Assembly (NCBI GenBank): GCA_964446115.1
Contig: CAYUNE010000021.1
Span: 1-64,000 of the forward strand
Reading direction: 5' to 3'
Origin: CAYUNE01 sp964446115
GTDB lineage: Bacteria > Desulfobacterota > Desulfobulbia > Desulfobulbales > Desulfobulbaceae
DNA length: 64,000 bases
Shown: piece by piece, positions 43,696 through 53,280 of the stretch
Numbering within the stretch: the stretch's first letter is position 1
How the letters are laid out: each line of letters starts with the position of its first letter
Program-made: the position numbers and the translations under genes
The notes under the pieces: model-generated
What the model was told of the DNA's origin: nothing
The model's database searches: none
Seen by the model: only the letters and a program-made list of their open reading frames with translations

Positions 43696-44005
43696 TCCTG
43701 CTTTATAGCCGTATTGCTGTAGCATTGCCGCTTCCTGAATTTCCGTCGCCCCTTTTGGGTGCGAAGATTCTACGGAAAACACTCTTCCCCTCCGCTTCCG
43801 CCGATTCTTCCGCAGGGCTGCTGATCCGCCCTTTGAGCCGTCCGGGCCATGATCCTGTTTTGATGATCACGGGCTGGGCAAAACTTTTTTCTTGCGCTGG
43901 ACGGGACGATCAAGTTGATTGATATGGGATCTGGGGCCGGAGACTGATATCAGCGACCGGAGGTTTTGTTTTGGATGACTTTTCCGGTAAAAAGGGGAGG
44001 TGGTC
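43696..44005. other. Non-coding gap
   Basis: No convincing gene; a 65-codon frame at 43725 lacks a ribosome site and family likeness. GATAT...ATATC dyads near 43925-43955 are weak. A good GGGGAGG ribosome site for the next gene ends the gap. Confidence 0.45.
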
Positions 44006-44356
44006 ATGCAGTTACCTGAAGAGGGATGCCTGTTGCGGATCCACATCGGCGAGAGAAGCCGTTACAGGGGAGAGCCGCTCTACAGCTGGATCGTCCACAA
44101 GGCCAGGGAGGCGGGGCTTGCCGGCGCCACGGTGCTGCGCGGCATGATGGGATATGGCGCAAACAGCAGGATCAAGACTTCGTCGATTCTATGCCTGTCC
44201 GAGGACCTGCCGATGATTGTCGAGCTGGTTGATACCCGGGAACAGTTGGAGCAGTTCATCGACCTCATAGATCCGGTGATCGACGAGGGACTGATGACCA
44301 TGGAAAAGGTCAATATCAGAGTCTACCGGCCGGGACGCCGCAGCTCCGGGAAATGA
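44006..44356 (+). CDS. DUF190 (PII-like) protein
   Basis: A 116-aa protein: CLLRIHIGERSRYRGEPLYSWIVHKAREAGLAGATVLRG is covered by the DUF190 pattern (shown here by its parts LRIHIGE, PLYSWIV, GATVLRG) and ends with VNIRVYRPG. Ferredoxin-like PII-type fold; relatives trimerise and some associate with CrcB fluoride channels, absent here. ATG 44006 is 5 bases after GGGGAGG. Confidence 0.85.
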   Translation: MQLPEEGCLLRIHIGERSRYRGEPLYSWIVHKAREAGLAGATVLRGMMGYGANSRIKTSSILCLSEDLPMIVELVDTREQLEQFIDLIDPVIDEGLMTMEKVNIRVYRPGRRSSGK

Positions 44357-44416
44357 AAAATCAGGCCGCATGTGGCGGTTTTATTCTTTTTCAGTGAGAT
44401 ATTTTAGGAGGACAAC

Positions 44417-46144
44417 ATGAGCAAGAAAGTGGTGATTGTCGGCGGTGTTGCCGCCGGGCCCAAGGCCGCCTGTCATCTGAAACGGCTGAAACCCGGCTGG
44501 GATGTGACCATCGTTGACCAGGACAGCCTGATTTCCTATGGCGGCTGCGGCATTCCCTATTATGTCTGCGGTGATGTTTCCGATGAGTCTGAACTGCGCT
44601 CCACCAGTTTTCACATGGTCCGGGATGTGGATTTTTTCAGAAAGGCCAAGGGCGTCACCGTGCGCAACAGGACCAGGGCCCTGGCCATTGACCGACGCAA
44701 CCGTCTGGTCAAGGTGGAAAATCTGGACAGCGGTGAGAGACGGGAGCTGCCCTACGACAAACTGATGCTCGCCACCGGCGCCTCTCCCTTTGTCCTGCCC
44801 ATTACCGGTGCCGACCTGGATGGCGTGTTCACCATCAGCGATCTGCACAAGGCAATCGAGATCAAGAAACGGATTTCCCGCGGCCGGGTGGAAAAGGCGG
44901 TGGTGATCGGCGGCGGCGCCATCGGCATCGAAATGGCCGAGGCCCTGGCCGACCTTTGGGAGGTGGAGACCACGATCATCGAATTCATGCCCCAACTGCT
45001 GCCGCGTATTGTGGACAGGACCTTTGCAGCCATGCTCAAAAATCACCTGGAGGAAAACGATGTCAAGGTGTACCTGGGTGAATCGGCGACTGAAATCATC
45101 GGTGATGAGGAGGGGAGGGTGACCGCGGTCAAGACCGCCGAGCGGACCGTTGCCGCTGATCTGGTCATCATGGCCGTGGGCGTGCGGCCACGCAGTGAAC
45201 TGGCCCGGGAGGCCGGCCTGCAGGTGGCTCCCTGGGGCGGTATCGTCGTCAACCAGCGGTTGCAGACAAGCGATCCCGACATCTATGCCGCCGGCGACTG
45301 CATTGCCGTTAACCACCTGGTCACCGGTAAGCAGATGCACGCACCGCTTGGGTCTCTGGCCAACCGTGAAGGTCGCATTGTCGGCGACAACATGGCCGGT
45401 ATCCCCTCCACCTTCGAAGGAGTGGTGGGCAGTTTCATCATGAAGGCGTTTGACCGCTGCATCGCCGCCACCGGCATCAGCTACGAAACCGCCCTGGCCG
45501 AGGGCTTTGATGCCGATTATGCCTTGACCGCACCATCGGACCGGGCCCATTTTTTCCCGGGCGAGGCCATTGTCGTCTTTCAGATGGTTTTTGACCGCCG
45601 CACCAGGCGGGTGCTGGGGCTCCAGGGATTCGGCATGATGAACGATTCCATTTCAGCCCGCATTGACGCCGCGGCCGCCCTCATCAGCCGGGGCGCGGTT
45701 ATCGAGGATTTTGTCAACCTGGAGATGGCCTATGCACCTCCCTTTTCGGCGGCCATCGACTCCATCAATGCCGCGGCCTTTGTGGCCGACAATCTTTGCG
45801 CGAACAGGCTGCGGAAAGTGGAGATGGATCGTTTTCTTGCCTGGATGGAAAATTTCGGGGATGAGCCGGGATGGATCGCCCTGGATATCAGGCATCCGCT
45901 GGAGGCGACACCCTTTGTGGAGAAATTCGGTTTGGAAAAATGGCTGGCCATACCATATAATGAGATACGGAGCAGGTATGAAGAGCTGCCCGATGACAAG
46001 ACCATGATTATTCTCTGCGATGCCGGCACCCGCTCCTACGAGGTCCAGGTCTTTCTGGACCATGTCGGCAAGGGGAATACTCTGGTTCTCAGTGGAGGCT
46101 TCAATGTGGTGCGAAGGATCGGGGTGAACTGGTATCCGGAGTAG
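44417..46144 (+). CDS. CoA-disulfide/persulfide reductase with C-terminal rhodanese domain
   Basis: A 575-aa flavoprotein. FAD motif VVIVGGVAAGPKAA, active Cys44 in YGGCGIPYY, NAD(P)H motif VVIGGGAIGIEMAEALADL, second FAD motif IYAAGDCIAV, dimerisation domain, then a rhodanese domain (about 480-575) with catalytic Cys534 in CDAGTRS. This layout equals the NADH-dependent persulfide reductase (Npsr) of sulfur-reducing bacteria, suggesting reduction of CoA- or glutathione-persulfides and polysulfide in the cytoplasm. Confidence 0.9.
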   Translation: MSKKVVIVGGVAAGPKAACHLKRLKPGWDVTIVDQDSLISYGGCGIPYYVCGDVSDESELRSTSFHMVRDVDFFRKAKGVTVRNRTRALAIDRRNRLVKVENLDSGERRELPYDKLMLATGASPFVLPITGADLDGVFTISDLHKAIEIKKRISRGRVEKAVVIGGGAIGIEMAEALADLWEVETTIIEFMPQLLPRIVDRTFAAMLKNHLEENDVKVYLGESATEIIGDEEGRVTAVKTAERTVAADLVIMAVGVRPRSELAREAGLQVAPWGGIVVNQRLQTSDPDIYAAGDCIAVNHLVTGKQMHAPLGSLANREGRIVGDNMAGIPSTFEGVVGSFIMKAFDRCIAATGISYETALAEGFDADYALTAPSDRAHFFPGEAIVVFQMVFDRRTRRVLGLQGFGMMNDSISARIDAAAALISRGAVIEDFVNLEMAYAPPFSAAIDSINAAAFVADNLCANRLRKVEMDRFLAWMENFGDEPGWIALDIRHPLEATPFVEKFGLEKWLAIPYNEIRSRYEELPDDKTMIILCDAGTRSYEVQVFLDHVGKGNTLVLSGGFNVVRRIGVNWYPE

Positions 46145-46244
46145 GCCATGCGCCATCGGTTGTGTCGGGGCTCATCCCTGAAATAGCCCGGCTGGTCCCG
46201 GTTTATCGGGATAAGCTCCGACGCGCCGGAAACTGCAGATTGAA

Positions 46245-47879
46245 ATGAGTATGGCGAAAATAAACCCGGAACACCTGATCGACGAGATACGAGAAAATAT
46301 CAAAACCGGAGACCGGCTCAAGGCGCGCCTGGTGCTTGATTGCCTGGGTCAGGTGGACGAGAAGACCCGGCAGCGGATCATCTACGAACTCTCCCGCGCC
46401 CCCGCCTCCTTTGCCATTCCGATGCTCAACCATCTGTTGAGTACGGACGACCGGTTGGATGCCCGCCTGCCCATTGTCCGCGAAACTCTCATCTCCCTGC
46501 TCATCGCCTATCCGGATGAACTCATCGCCTGCCTTGGGGATGAGGAAATCGACGACAAGACCATTTTTATCCGCACCGCCGGAGAGATAAAACTCTCAGA
46601 GGCGGTTCCCGCCCTTGTGGATCTTCTGGCCAGGACGGAAGACGCGCCGCTGATCAGCCTCATTATCGAAACCCTCGGCATCATCGGCGATCCCCAGGCG
46701 ATCAATACCCTGGGGGATTTTCTGTACGCCGCGGACCGTGACTTCATCATCAGCGCCATCCGGGCCCTGGGCCAGATCGGCGATCCCAGCGCTATGCATC
46801 GGCTGGCGGAGCGTATGGGCACGGATAACGAGCTTGACCTGATGATTCTCTCCGTCTTTGCCGAGGTCCAGGACGGTGTTTCCCTGGAAAAGCTCAACGA
46901 CGCCCTGCGTTCCCACCATGCCCATATGCGCACCTATGCCAAAAAGGAGCTGGTGAGGATCGGCAACAAGGCAGTGCCGGTTCTGCTCGCCAACCTTACC
47001 TCGCGCGACAACGATTTCCTGGTCCACACCCTGAATGTCCTGGGCGACATCGGTGACGAAAGCGCCGTGAAACCCATCCGGCAGCTGCTGGATACCGTTC
47101 CCCGGGATCCCAATGTTCGTTTCGCCGCCTACGAGGCCCTGGCCCTGCTTCCCCTTAAGCAGGGGGCCTATACCCTGGCGGCCGGACTTACCGATGCCGA
47201 GGATCACGTCTGTATTGCGGCGGCCCGGGCCATTGACAAAAACTTCAGTCCCATTCTGGCGGCAGGCATCAAGAATCTCATCCGCGAAGACGGCGCCGAG
47301 GCGCGTCATATCGTCAAGATCATCGTCAACGCCCAGGTGGACAAGCTCTTTCTCGCCCTTGCCGGTGAAGACTCATTTCAGAAAAAGGCGCTGATCTATC
47401 TGCCCCATGCCCATCAGGATATCAGAGACCACTACGTGCGACTGCTCAAACGGGAGGGAATGGACAGGTTTGCCGCTCTCATTACCGGCGAGGAAGATGA
47501 GGAGAGCTGCCGTCCCCTGGTTTGCGCCGTTGACGATTCACGAATGATTCTCAATATCTATAAGGCAACGCTCCATGAACTCGGATTCGAACCCATCCTC
47601 TTCGAGTTCCCGGCCGGGGCCATTGAATGGTTGAAGAGAGAAAAGCCTCTCATGGTGCTGACCGATCTCAACATGCCGGATATCACCGGTATCGACCTTA
47701 CCAGAAAGATCCGGGAAAAGTATCCACCCCGGGAGCTGCCGGTGATCATGGTGACCACCCAGAGCGATCAGCAGGATCATGAGGCGGCCCGGAAAGCGGG
47801 TGTCAGCAGTATCCTCACCAAGCCCTTCAACGCCCGGAGCCTGAAAAAGGCCATGGCCGAGTTTGTGGATATTCCCTGA
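46245..47879 (+). CDS. HEAT-repeat / response-regulator receiver fusion
   Basis: A 544-aa soluble protein. Residues about 10-410 are helical HEAT/PBS-lyase-like repeats (phrases such as VPALVDLLARTEDAPLISLI, AIRALGQIGDPSAMHRLAER). The C-terminal receiver domain has Asp430-Asp431, phospho-acceptor Asp474 (TDLNMPD) and Lys526 (LTKPF), so it should accept phosphate. No DNA-binding or catalytic output; the HEAT scaffold is probably the output, binding a partner. Kinase not local. Confidence 0.88.
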   Translation: MSMAKINPEHLIDEIRENIKTGDRLKARLVLDCLGQVDEKTRQRIIYELSRAPASFAIPMLNHLLSTDDRLDARLPIVRETLISLLIAYPDELIACLGDEEIDDKTIFIRTAGEIKLSEAVPALVDLLARTEDAPLISLIIETLGIIGDPQAINTLGDFLYAADRDFIISAIRALGQIGDPSAMHRLAERMGTDNELDLMILSVFAEVQDGVSLEKLNDALRSHHAHMRTYAKKELVRIGNKAVPVLLANLTSRDNDFLVHTLNVLGDIGDESAVKPIRQLLDTVPRDPNVRFAAYEALALLPLKQGAYTLAAGLTDAEDHVCIAAARAIDKNFSPILAAGIKNLIREDGAEARHIVKIIVNAQVDKLFLALAGEDSFQKKALIYLPHAHQDIRDHYVRLLKREGMDRFAALITGEEDEESCRPLVCAVDDSRMILNIYKATLHELGFEPILFEFPAGAIEWLKREKPLMVLTDLNMPDITGIDLTRKIREKYPPRELPVIMVTTQSDQQDHEAARKAGVSSILTKPFNARSLKKAMAEFVDIP

Positions 47880-47932
47880 TCCGGCCCGGCCTGCCCCGGA
47901 TTCTCTCCCCTAACTCTTCCTCTTTTTACGGG

Positions 47933-48748
47933 CTACGGGCGTGCGGCTGCGGCAACGAAAGCCGGTATCTGATCGAAGAAAGCCCCCACCTGTTCCGGTG
48001 AATGGGCATCTGATCCCGGTGCCAGCGTAATTCCCCGCTGTACCGCCTCCCTGACAAGGAATGTTGCCGGAAACGGCTCGCCGCGGATGGCATAACCTGA
48101 AGTGTTGATCTCCAGGGCCACGTTTTTTTTCACCATCAGGTCGAGTATCGCCCGGCACCGGCGCCGATGCGAGTCCTGGAACTGCAGATTCGGGTGATAG
48201 CGCAGGGCGGCGTCCAGATGACAGAGAACATCGGCGTCAATTTCCTCCAGGGCCTGCAGAAGGCAATCGAAATAGCGGCTGAGAACCTGCTCCGCCCCCT
48301 GGGCAACGAGGGGATCCAGACTGTAGGAACGCCTGCTGACGATGTTGTAGTGCTTTTCTCCAATGGCGAAGAAGTGATAGGAGAGGCCGATCTTATCCCA
48401 GGAAAACCGTTGTATCCTTGCCTTGAGTTCTCCAATGCGGGCGGGATTGAAGCCCACCTCGGCTCCGAGCTTGATGGTGATTCTGCCGCGATATTTTTCC
48501 TGTAGCCGTTTTCCCTCCCTGAAATATTGCTTGAAATCATGGTCTGTCAGCCAGAGGCGCTTGTAATAGGAGATACCCGCTTCTAGATGTTCAGTGAAAA
48601 TAATTGTTTTTAGATTGTTTTTAATGGCTGCCAGGACATATTCTTCCATGGTGCCGCGGGCATGGTTGCAGAGGGAGGTGTGGACATGGCCGTCACAGGA
48701 AATATCGACGGGGAAGGTGGTTGTCCCATGGGGACGTCGGGAAACCAT
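47933..48748 (-). CDS. PHP-domain phosphatase (histidinol-phosphatase type)
   Basis: A 271-aa metal-dependent phosphoesterase. PHP motifs: DGHVHTSLCNHA (HxH), FTEHLE, LGAEVGF, SYHFFAIGE, and APGSDAHSPEQVG (DAH). Probably histidinol-phosphatase-like or a related small-phosphate esterase; histidine genes are not nearby. No strong ribosome site at 48748. Confidence 0.85.
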   Translation of the reverse strand: MVSRRPHGTTTFPVDISCDGHVHTSLCNHARGTMEEYVLAAIKNNLKTIIFTEHLEAGISYYKRLWLTDHDFKQYFREGKRLQEKYRGRITIKLGAEVGFNPARIGELKARIQRFSWDKIGLSYHFFAIGEKHYNIVSRRSYSLDPLVAQGAEQVLSRYFDCLLQALEEIDADVLCHLDAALRYHPNLQFQDSHRRRCRAILDLMVKKNVALEINTSGYAIRGEPFPATFLVREAVQRGITLAPGSDAHSPEQVGAFFDQIPAFVAAAARP

Positions 48749-48814
48749 TTTTGATGTGAAAACCGGTCTGTAGACGCAGGATGGGAAGGAGATCCCGTCC
48801 GTTGAGGAGAAAGA

Positions 48815-49012
48815 TCAGGCGTTGCCCTTGGGGAAGAAGTGAACGACGCCGTCGATGTCGGAAGTATCGCAGATGTAACCGGCCTCCAGTTCAATATCGA
48901 GGAAATCGCCCAGCCCGTCGATCCGCATGGAAAGAGTCGGTCCTTCGGGCAGGTGGTAGAGCAGTACGTCCACTTTTGAGAAGTCCACTGATTGAGCAAA
49001 TATATTCATCAT
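48815..49012 (-). CDS. Small protein of unknown function
   Basis: Up to 65 aa, no signal or TM. Short beta-rich sequence (VDVLLYHLPEGPTLSMRIDG) suggesting a small barrel. It lies 66 bases upstream of the PHP gene on the same strand and its codon use matches its neighbours. Ribosome site is weak. Family not recognised (DUF5335-like small proteins not excluded). Confidence 0.5.
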   Translation of the reverse strand: MMNIFAQSVDFSKVDVLLYHLPEGPTLSMRIDGLGDFLDIELEAGYICDTSDIDGVVHFFPKGNA

Positions 49013-49153
49013 CGTTCTCTGTAGTCGAGAGGAATGAGTGGATTATCGAGGTCTGTCGCTTTTTTTCCTACTATATGTTGTTTGATTGCGTAAGGCAAGC
49101 TTGAGGGAAAAAAAAAGCCGGGCCGCCTGAGGCGCTTGGAAACCGGGTAATAA

Positions 49154-49182
49154 TTGACATCCCCCCAAGAGATTACTATTAG
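49154..49182 (+). promoter_or_regulatory. Probable promoter of the YkgJ-type gene
   Basis: Perfect TTGACA (49154-49159), 17 bases, TATTAG (49177-49182). Leaves a leader of about 115 bases before ATG 49306; nothing else seen in it. Confidence 0.55.
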
Positions 49183-49305
49183 TGATGCATGTTTTTTTCG
49201 GCTGGACTCTTTTTTCCCTCCAGTGCGGTTGTTCTGGATTGAACATCAATACGACGAGATCGGCGGCACGGCCGTGCCGTTACCGAAACAAGGGCGGATA
49301 TTTTT

Positions 49306-50244
49306 ATGGCAAAGGTAGAATTTTCAGGAACGAAAATCGACTTCAGTAAACAGACGGACAAGAATCCATCCAATATTGTACCGGAAAAACTCACCATGGA
49401 CAGCAAGCTGAAGTTTCGCTGTCATCCCGGTGTGAGTTGTTTCACCGCCTGCTGCGGCAATATCAAGATCATCCTCACTCCCTATGACATCCTGGTGCTC
49501 AGACGACGGTTGAATATCCCCGCCCATGAGTTTATCACCAAATATACCCAGCCGGTTTATCTGGAAAAAACGGATATGCCGGGGGTAGCCATCCGCTTGA
49601 CCGAAGAGGGGCGCTGTCCCTTTGTCACCGATGACGGATGTACCGTTTATGCGGATCGGCCGTCGGCCTGCCGCTATTATCCGGTGGGCATGGCCGATTT
49701 TCACGAAGGCGGGGAAGAGGGCGCCGAGGAGGAGAAGTTTTTCTTTCTTGTACGCGAACCCCATTGCAAGGGATTTGAGGAGGATAAGGAGTGGACGGTT
49801 GCCCAGTGGCGAGAGGATCAGGGGGTCGATCACCGCGACGAGATGAACAAGGAGTGGCTGCGCCTGATCATGCGTCGCAAATCCCACGGGCATCAGGCCT
49901 CCCTGAGCGAGCCGGCCAAGCGGATGTTTTTCATGGCTTCCACCGACCTGGATTCCTTCCGCAAGTTTATCTTTGAGAGTTCCTTTCTGGAGACTTATAT
50001 CATCGACGATGAGACCATTGAAAAGATCAAGACCGATGATGTGGAGCTCATGCACTTTTCCTTCCAATACCTGGCCAACACCCTGTTCGGCGCCGAGGGG
50101 TTGAAAATCAGAAGGGAAAAGATCGATGCCAAGGTACAGGAGATCAAGCAACGGCAGGATGACGCGGTGAAAAAGGCCGAGCAGGAATATCTTGAACTCA
50201 AGGCCGAACGGGAGCGGCGGAAACAGGAGGAAGAGGGAACATGA
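49306..50244 (+). CDS. YkgJ-family cysteine cluster protein
   Basis: A 312-aa cytoplasmic protein. YkgJ/UPF0153-type cysteines: CHPGVSCFTACCG (about 43-55), then GRCPFVTDDGCTVYADRPSACRYYP-type second half (Cys at the start, middle and end), probably binding zinc or an Fe-S cluster. C-terminal 60 residues form a charged helix (coiled coil). Function of the family is unknown. Confidence 0.88.
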   Translation: MAKVEFSGTKIDFSKQTDKNPSNIVPEKLTMDSKLKFRCHPGVSCFTACCGNIKIILTPYDILVLRRRLNIPAHEFITKYTQPVYLEKTDMPGVAIRLTEEGRCPFVTDDGCTVYADRPSACRYYPVGMADFHEGGEEGAEEEKFFFLVREPHCKGFEEDKEWTVAQWREDQGVDHRDEMNKEWLRLIMRRKSHGHQASLSEPAKRMFFMASTDLDSFRKFIFESSFLETYIIDDETIEKIKTDDVELMHFSFQYLANTLFGAEGLKIRREKIDAKVQEIKQRQDDAVKKAEQEYLELKAERERRKQEEEGT

Positions 50245-50294
50245 GTTTCCGCGGTTGAGAGCAATGAAAAGTTTTGAGTCGTAGGGAGGGAGCA

Positions 50295-50861
50295 ATGAGT
50301 CCGATAATTATTCCGGCACTCTTCGCGGTCCTTGTCTTTTCCGCCTGGTTCATCGGCACCTACAACAAGTTTATCAGGTACCGTAACCGTATCGAGGAGG
50401 CCTGGAGCGGCATCGACGTGGCCCTTAAGCGTCGTTCAAATCTGATCCCCAATCTGATCCATATCATCGAGGGATATGGAGAGCATGAGTCCAAGCTGCT
50501 CAAAAGGCAGGCCGACGGACTGCAGGGAGCCGCTGATCTGCCGGACCGTGTTGAAGAGGAGAGCAAGATTTCCAGGTCGCTCAGGGGGATCCTGGCCTGG
50601 GCCGAGGCCTTTCCCGAGCTCAAGGCCAGCGAAAATTTTCTCGCCCTGCATGCCAGCCTGGACGAGATCGAGGCGGATATCCAGCGGGCCAGGGAGCTCT
50701 ACAACAGGTACGTGGGCCGATTCAACACCCTGGTGGAGTCGTTTCCCGCCCTCTATATCGCCAGGCGTTTCAACTTTGTGAAGCAGGAGTACTTTGCTCT
50801 TGAGCTGGCCACCCAGCGCGCCATGCCGGAGGTGCAGTTCGGCAGGAAGGAAAAGGATTAG
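50295..50861 (+). CDS. lemA: LemA family protein
   Basis: A 188-aa protein with an N-terminal membrane helix (about 3-20) and the LemA helical bundle (YNKFIRYRNRIEEAWSGID, RRSNLIPNLIHIIEGY, YIARRFNF near the end). Envelope-associated, role unclear. ATG 50295 chosen because AGGGAGGGAG is 5 bases upstream. It converges with hemB. Confidence 0.9.
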   Translation: MSPIIIPALFAVLVFSAWFIGTYNKFIRYRNRIEEAWSGIDVALKRRSNLIPNLIHIIEGYGEHESKLLKRQADGLQGAADLPDRVEEESKISRSLRGILAWAEAFPELKASENFLALHASLDEIEADIQRARELYNRYVGRFNTLVESFPALYIARRFNFVKQEYFALELATQRAMPEVQFGRKEKD

Positions 50862-50876
50862 GCGTTTTCCCGGCTC

Positions 50877-51857
50877 CTATCCGCTGTTTTTCAGAAGCCG
50901 CGCCATCTCCTTGGCATAGTAGGTGATGATGATTTCGGCGCCGGCACGGCGGATGGAGAGCAGGGTCTCCGCCATGACCCGTTCCTCGTCGATCCAGCCT
51001 TTGGCCGCCGCGGCCTTGATCATGGCGTATTCGCCGCTGACGTGATAGGCGGCCACCGGCATGTCGAATTCATCCCGGAGCATGCGGATGATATCCAGGT
51101 AGGCGACCGCCGGTTTGACCATGATGATGTCGGCGCCCTCCTCGATATCCAGGGTTGCTTCGCGCAACGCCTCCCTGCTGTTGGCCGGGTCCATCTGATA
51201 GCTGCGGCGATCGCCGAACCGGGGAGCGCAGTCGGCGGCGTCCCGGAAGGGCCCGTAAAATGCCGAGGCATATTTCACGGCATAGGACATGATCGGCACC
51301 ATGTGAAAGTCGTTTTCGTCCAGGACGGCCCTGATCTCGCTGACCCGGCCGTCCATCATATCCGAGGGGGCCACCATGTCGGCCCCGGCCTTGGCATGGG
51401 AAAGTGCCGTTTTGGCAAGCAGTTCCAGGGTGGCGTCATTGTCCACCTGCTCGCCGATGAGACAGCCGCAGTGGCCGTGATCGGTATACTCGCAGAGACA
51501 GACATCGGTAACCACCAGCATCTCCGGGGTGCGTTTCTTCAGCTCCCTGATGCCCCGCTGGATGATGCCGTCACTCCTGTGGGCGCCGGATCCCATGGCG
51601 TCCTTTTTTTCCGGAAGACCGAAGAGCAGAACGGAGCCCACGCCCAGTTCCAGGCATTCGTCCGCCTCGCGGGCCAGCTGGTCCACCGAGACCCGGTGGA
51701 TTCCGGGCATGGAGGGAATCTCCTGCCGTTTGTTTTTACCGGGCATGATAAAGATGGGAAAGATGAGTTGCGCCGGTGATACCCGGGTTTCCCGGATCAT
51801 GGCGCGCAGGGTTTCGTTGCGGCGAAGGCGGCGGGGCCTGTATTCGGGGAATACCAT
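50877..51857 (-). CDS. hemB: Delta-aminolevulinic acid dehydratase (porphobilinogen synthase)
   Basis: A 326-aa enzyme condensing two ALA into porphobilinogen for haem, sirohaem and corrinoids. Schiff-base lysines lie in SYAVKYASAFYGPFRDA and MVKPAVAYLD. The Cys motif CLCEYTDHGHCG marks the zinc-dependent form. Start 51857 (MVFPEYRPRRLRR), 16 codons inside a longer reading, follows the family. Confidence 0.96.
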   Translation of the reverse strand: MVFPEYRPRRLRRNETLRAMIRETRVSPAQLIFPIFIMPGKNKRQEIPSMPGIHRVSVDQLAREADECLELGVGSVLLFGLPEKKDAMGSGAHRSDGIIQRGIRELKKRTPEMLVVTDVCLCEYTDHGHCGCLIGEQVDNDATLELLAKTALSHAKAGADMVAPSDMMDGRVSEIRAVLDENDFHMVPIMSYAVKYASAFYGPFRDAADCAPRFGDRRSYQMDPANSREALREATLDIEEGADIIMVKPAVAYLDIIRMLRDEFDMPVAAYHVSGEYAMIKAAAAKGWIDEERVMAETLLSIRRAGAEIIITYYAKEMARLLKNSG

Positions 51858-51910
51858 TGTGTTGCTCCTCCGGTGGTTGTCTTGTCCTGGGGTTTGGGCC
51901 TGCAATGGGC

Positions 51911-53266
51911 CTATATTTCGATGCCCAGTGATTTTACCTTTTTGTGCAGGTGGCTGCGTTCCATGCCGATCTGTTCGGCGGTTCTTGAGATGTTTCCCTT
52001 GTTTTCCAGCAACTTGGCCTTGAGGAAGTCATGTTCGAACTGTTTTTTGGCATCCTTGAAGCGCAGGTCCCGGTAGCCGTCGTCGCCGCTGCCCGGTGCT
52101 GCCCCATCGGCGGGATTGAGGAAGAGAAAGACATCCTTTCTGGTGATCTCCCCGCCGGGGCACATGATGACCAGTCGTTCGACCACATTGCGCAGCTCAC
52201 GGACATTGCCGGGCCATGAATGCTGCATGAGCGCCTTGAGCGCCGTTGCTGAAAATTTTTTCTTCTCCGTTCCCCGGGCGGCGAATTCCTTGAGAAATGT
52301 TTCCACCAGCAGAGGGATATCTTCCAGCCGGTCACGCAGGTCCGGTACCTTGAGCGGTACGACATTGAGGCGGTAATAGAGATCGGCCCGGAAGGTGCCC
52401 CTGTCGATCTCCTCCTCAAGGTTTTTGTTGGTGGCGGCAAGAACCCGGACATCGACGTTGATGGTTTCGCTGCATCCCACCCGCTCAAATTTCTGTTCCT
52501 GGAGAATACGCAGAACCTTGGCCTGGGCCTTGAGGCTCATGTCGCCGATTTCGTCGAGAAACAGAACCCCGCCGTCGGCCTGATCGAATTTGCCCTGCCG
52601 GTCGGTGTCGGCCCCGGTAAAGGCGCCCTTGACATGGCCGAAGAGTTCCGATTCGATGAGATCCTCGGGAATGGCGGCGCAGTTGACCTCGATCATGGGA
52701 CGATCACTGCGGGGAGAGAGGCGATGGATGGTCTGGGCCACCAGTTCCTTGCCGGTACCGTGACCGCCGAGGATGAGCACCCAGGCGTCGGTGGGGGCGA
52801 CCCTGGCGATCTGTTCCCGCAGTTCACTGATGGCCGGCGAATCGCCGGTGATCTCCATCCGGGGTCCTTTGTCGCGCCGGAAAATTTTATTGTCCCTTTC
52901 CAGTCTCGATACGTGCAACCCCTTGTTGACCGCCAGGATGATTTTGTCGTACGACAGGGGTTTTTCGATGAAATCAAAGGCGCCGATCTTGGTTGCCTGT
53001 ACCGCGGTATCAATGGTGCCGTGGCCCGAGATCATGATCACCGGGATATCGTATTGCTGCTTGATTTTCTCAAGCACCTTGAGGCCGTCCATGCCCGGCA
53101 GCCAGATGTCCAGCAGCACCAGATCCACCTTTCTGCGTCCCAGCAGCCTGAGACCCTGCTCCCCGGACGAGGCGGCCAGGGGTTCGAAACCCTCGTCCTC
53201 GAGGATGCCGGACAGGGATTTTCTGATCTCTCTTTCGTCATCAATGATGAGGATGGTGTCGCTCAT
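51911..53266 (-). CDS. ntrX: Sigma-54-dependent response regulator (NtrX-like)
   Basis: A 451-aa regulator: receiver domain (IIDDE, phospho-Asp in LVLLDIWLPGMDG, Lys in FIEKPLS), AAA+ domain (Walker A GGHGTGKE with the usual Glu-Ser replaced by Gly-His, intact GAFTGA, LFLDEIGDM), and Fis HTH (ISRTAEQIGMERSHLHKKV). The alternation of receiver and kinase neighbours matches NtrYX. 14 bases after the kinase gene. Confidence 0.9.
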   Translation of the reverse strand: MSDTILIIDDEREIRKSLSGILEDEGFEPLAASSGEQGLRLLGRRKVDLVLLDIWLPGMDGLKVLEKIKQQYDIPVIMISGHGTIDTAVQATKIGAFDFIEKPLSYDKIILAVNKGLHVSRLERDNKIFRRDKGPRMEITGDSPAISELREQIARVAPTDAWVLILGGHGTGKELVAQTIHRLSPRSDRPMIEVNCAAIPEDLIESELFGHVKGAFTGADTDRQGKFDQADGGVLFLDEIGDMSLKAQAKVLRILQEQKFERVGCSETINVDVRVLAATNKNLEEEIDRGTFRADLYYRLNVVPLKVPDLRDRLEDIPLLVETFLKEFAARGTEKKKFSATALKALMQHSWPGNVRELRNVVERLVIMCPGGEITRKDVFLFLNPADGAAPGSGDDGYRDLRFKDAKKQFEHDFLKAKLLENKGNISRTAEQIGMERSHLHKKVKSLGIEI

Positions 53267-53280
53267 GGATGTTTTTTACC

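Noticed and set aside
43725..43922. 65-codon frame in the gap before the DUF190 gene
   Set aside because: No ribosome site, no recognisable sequence pattern, and its 5' part is the tail of an intergenic region.
48749..48817. TGA ending the 65-aa frame, with the PHP gene in the same frame downstream, considered as a second selenocysteine readthrough
   Set aside because: The 22 codons between show no family likeness and the PHP domain is complete without them; shared frame is a one-in-three chance.
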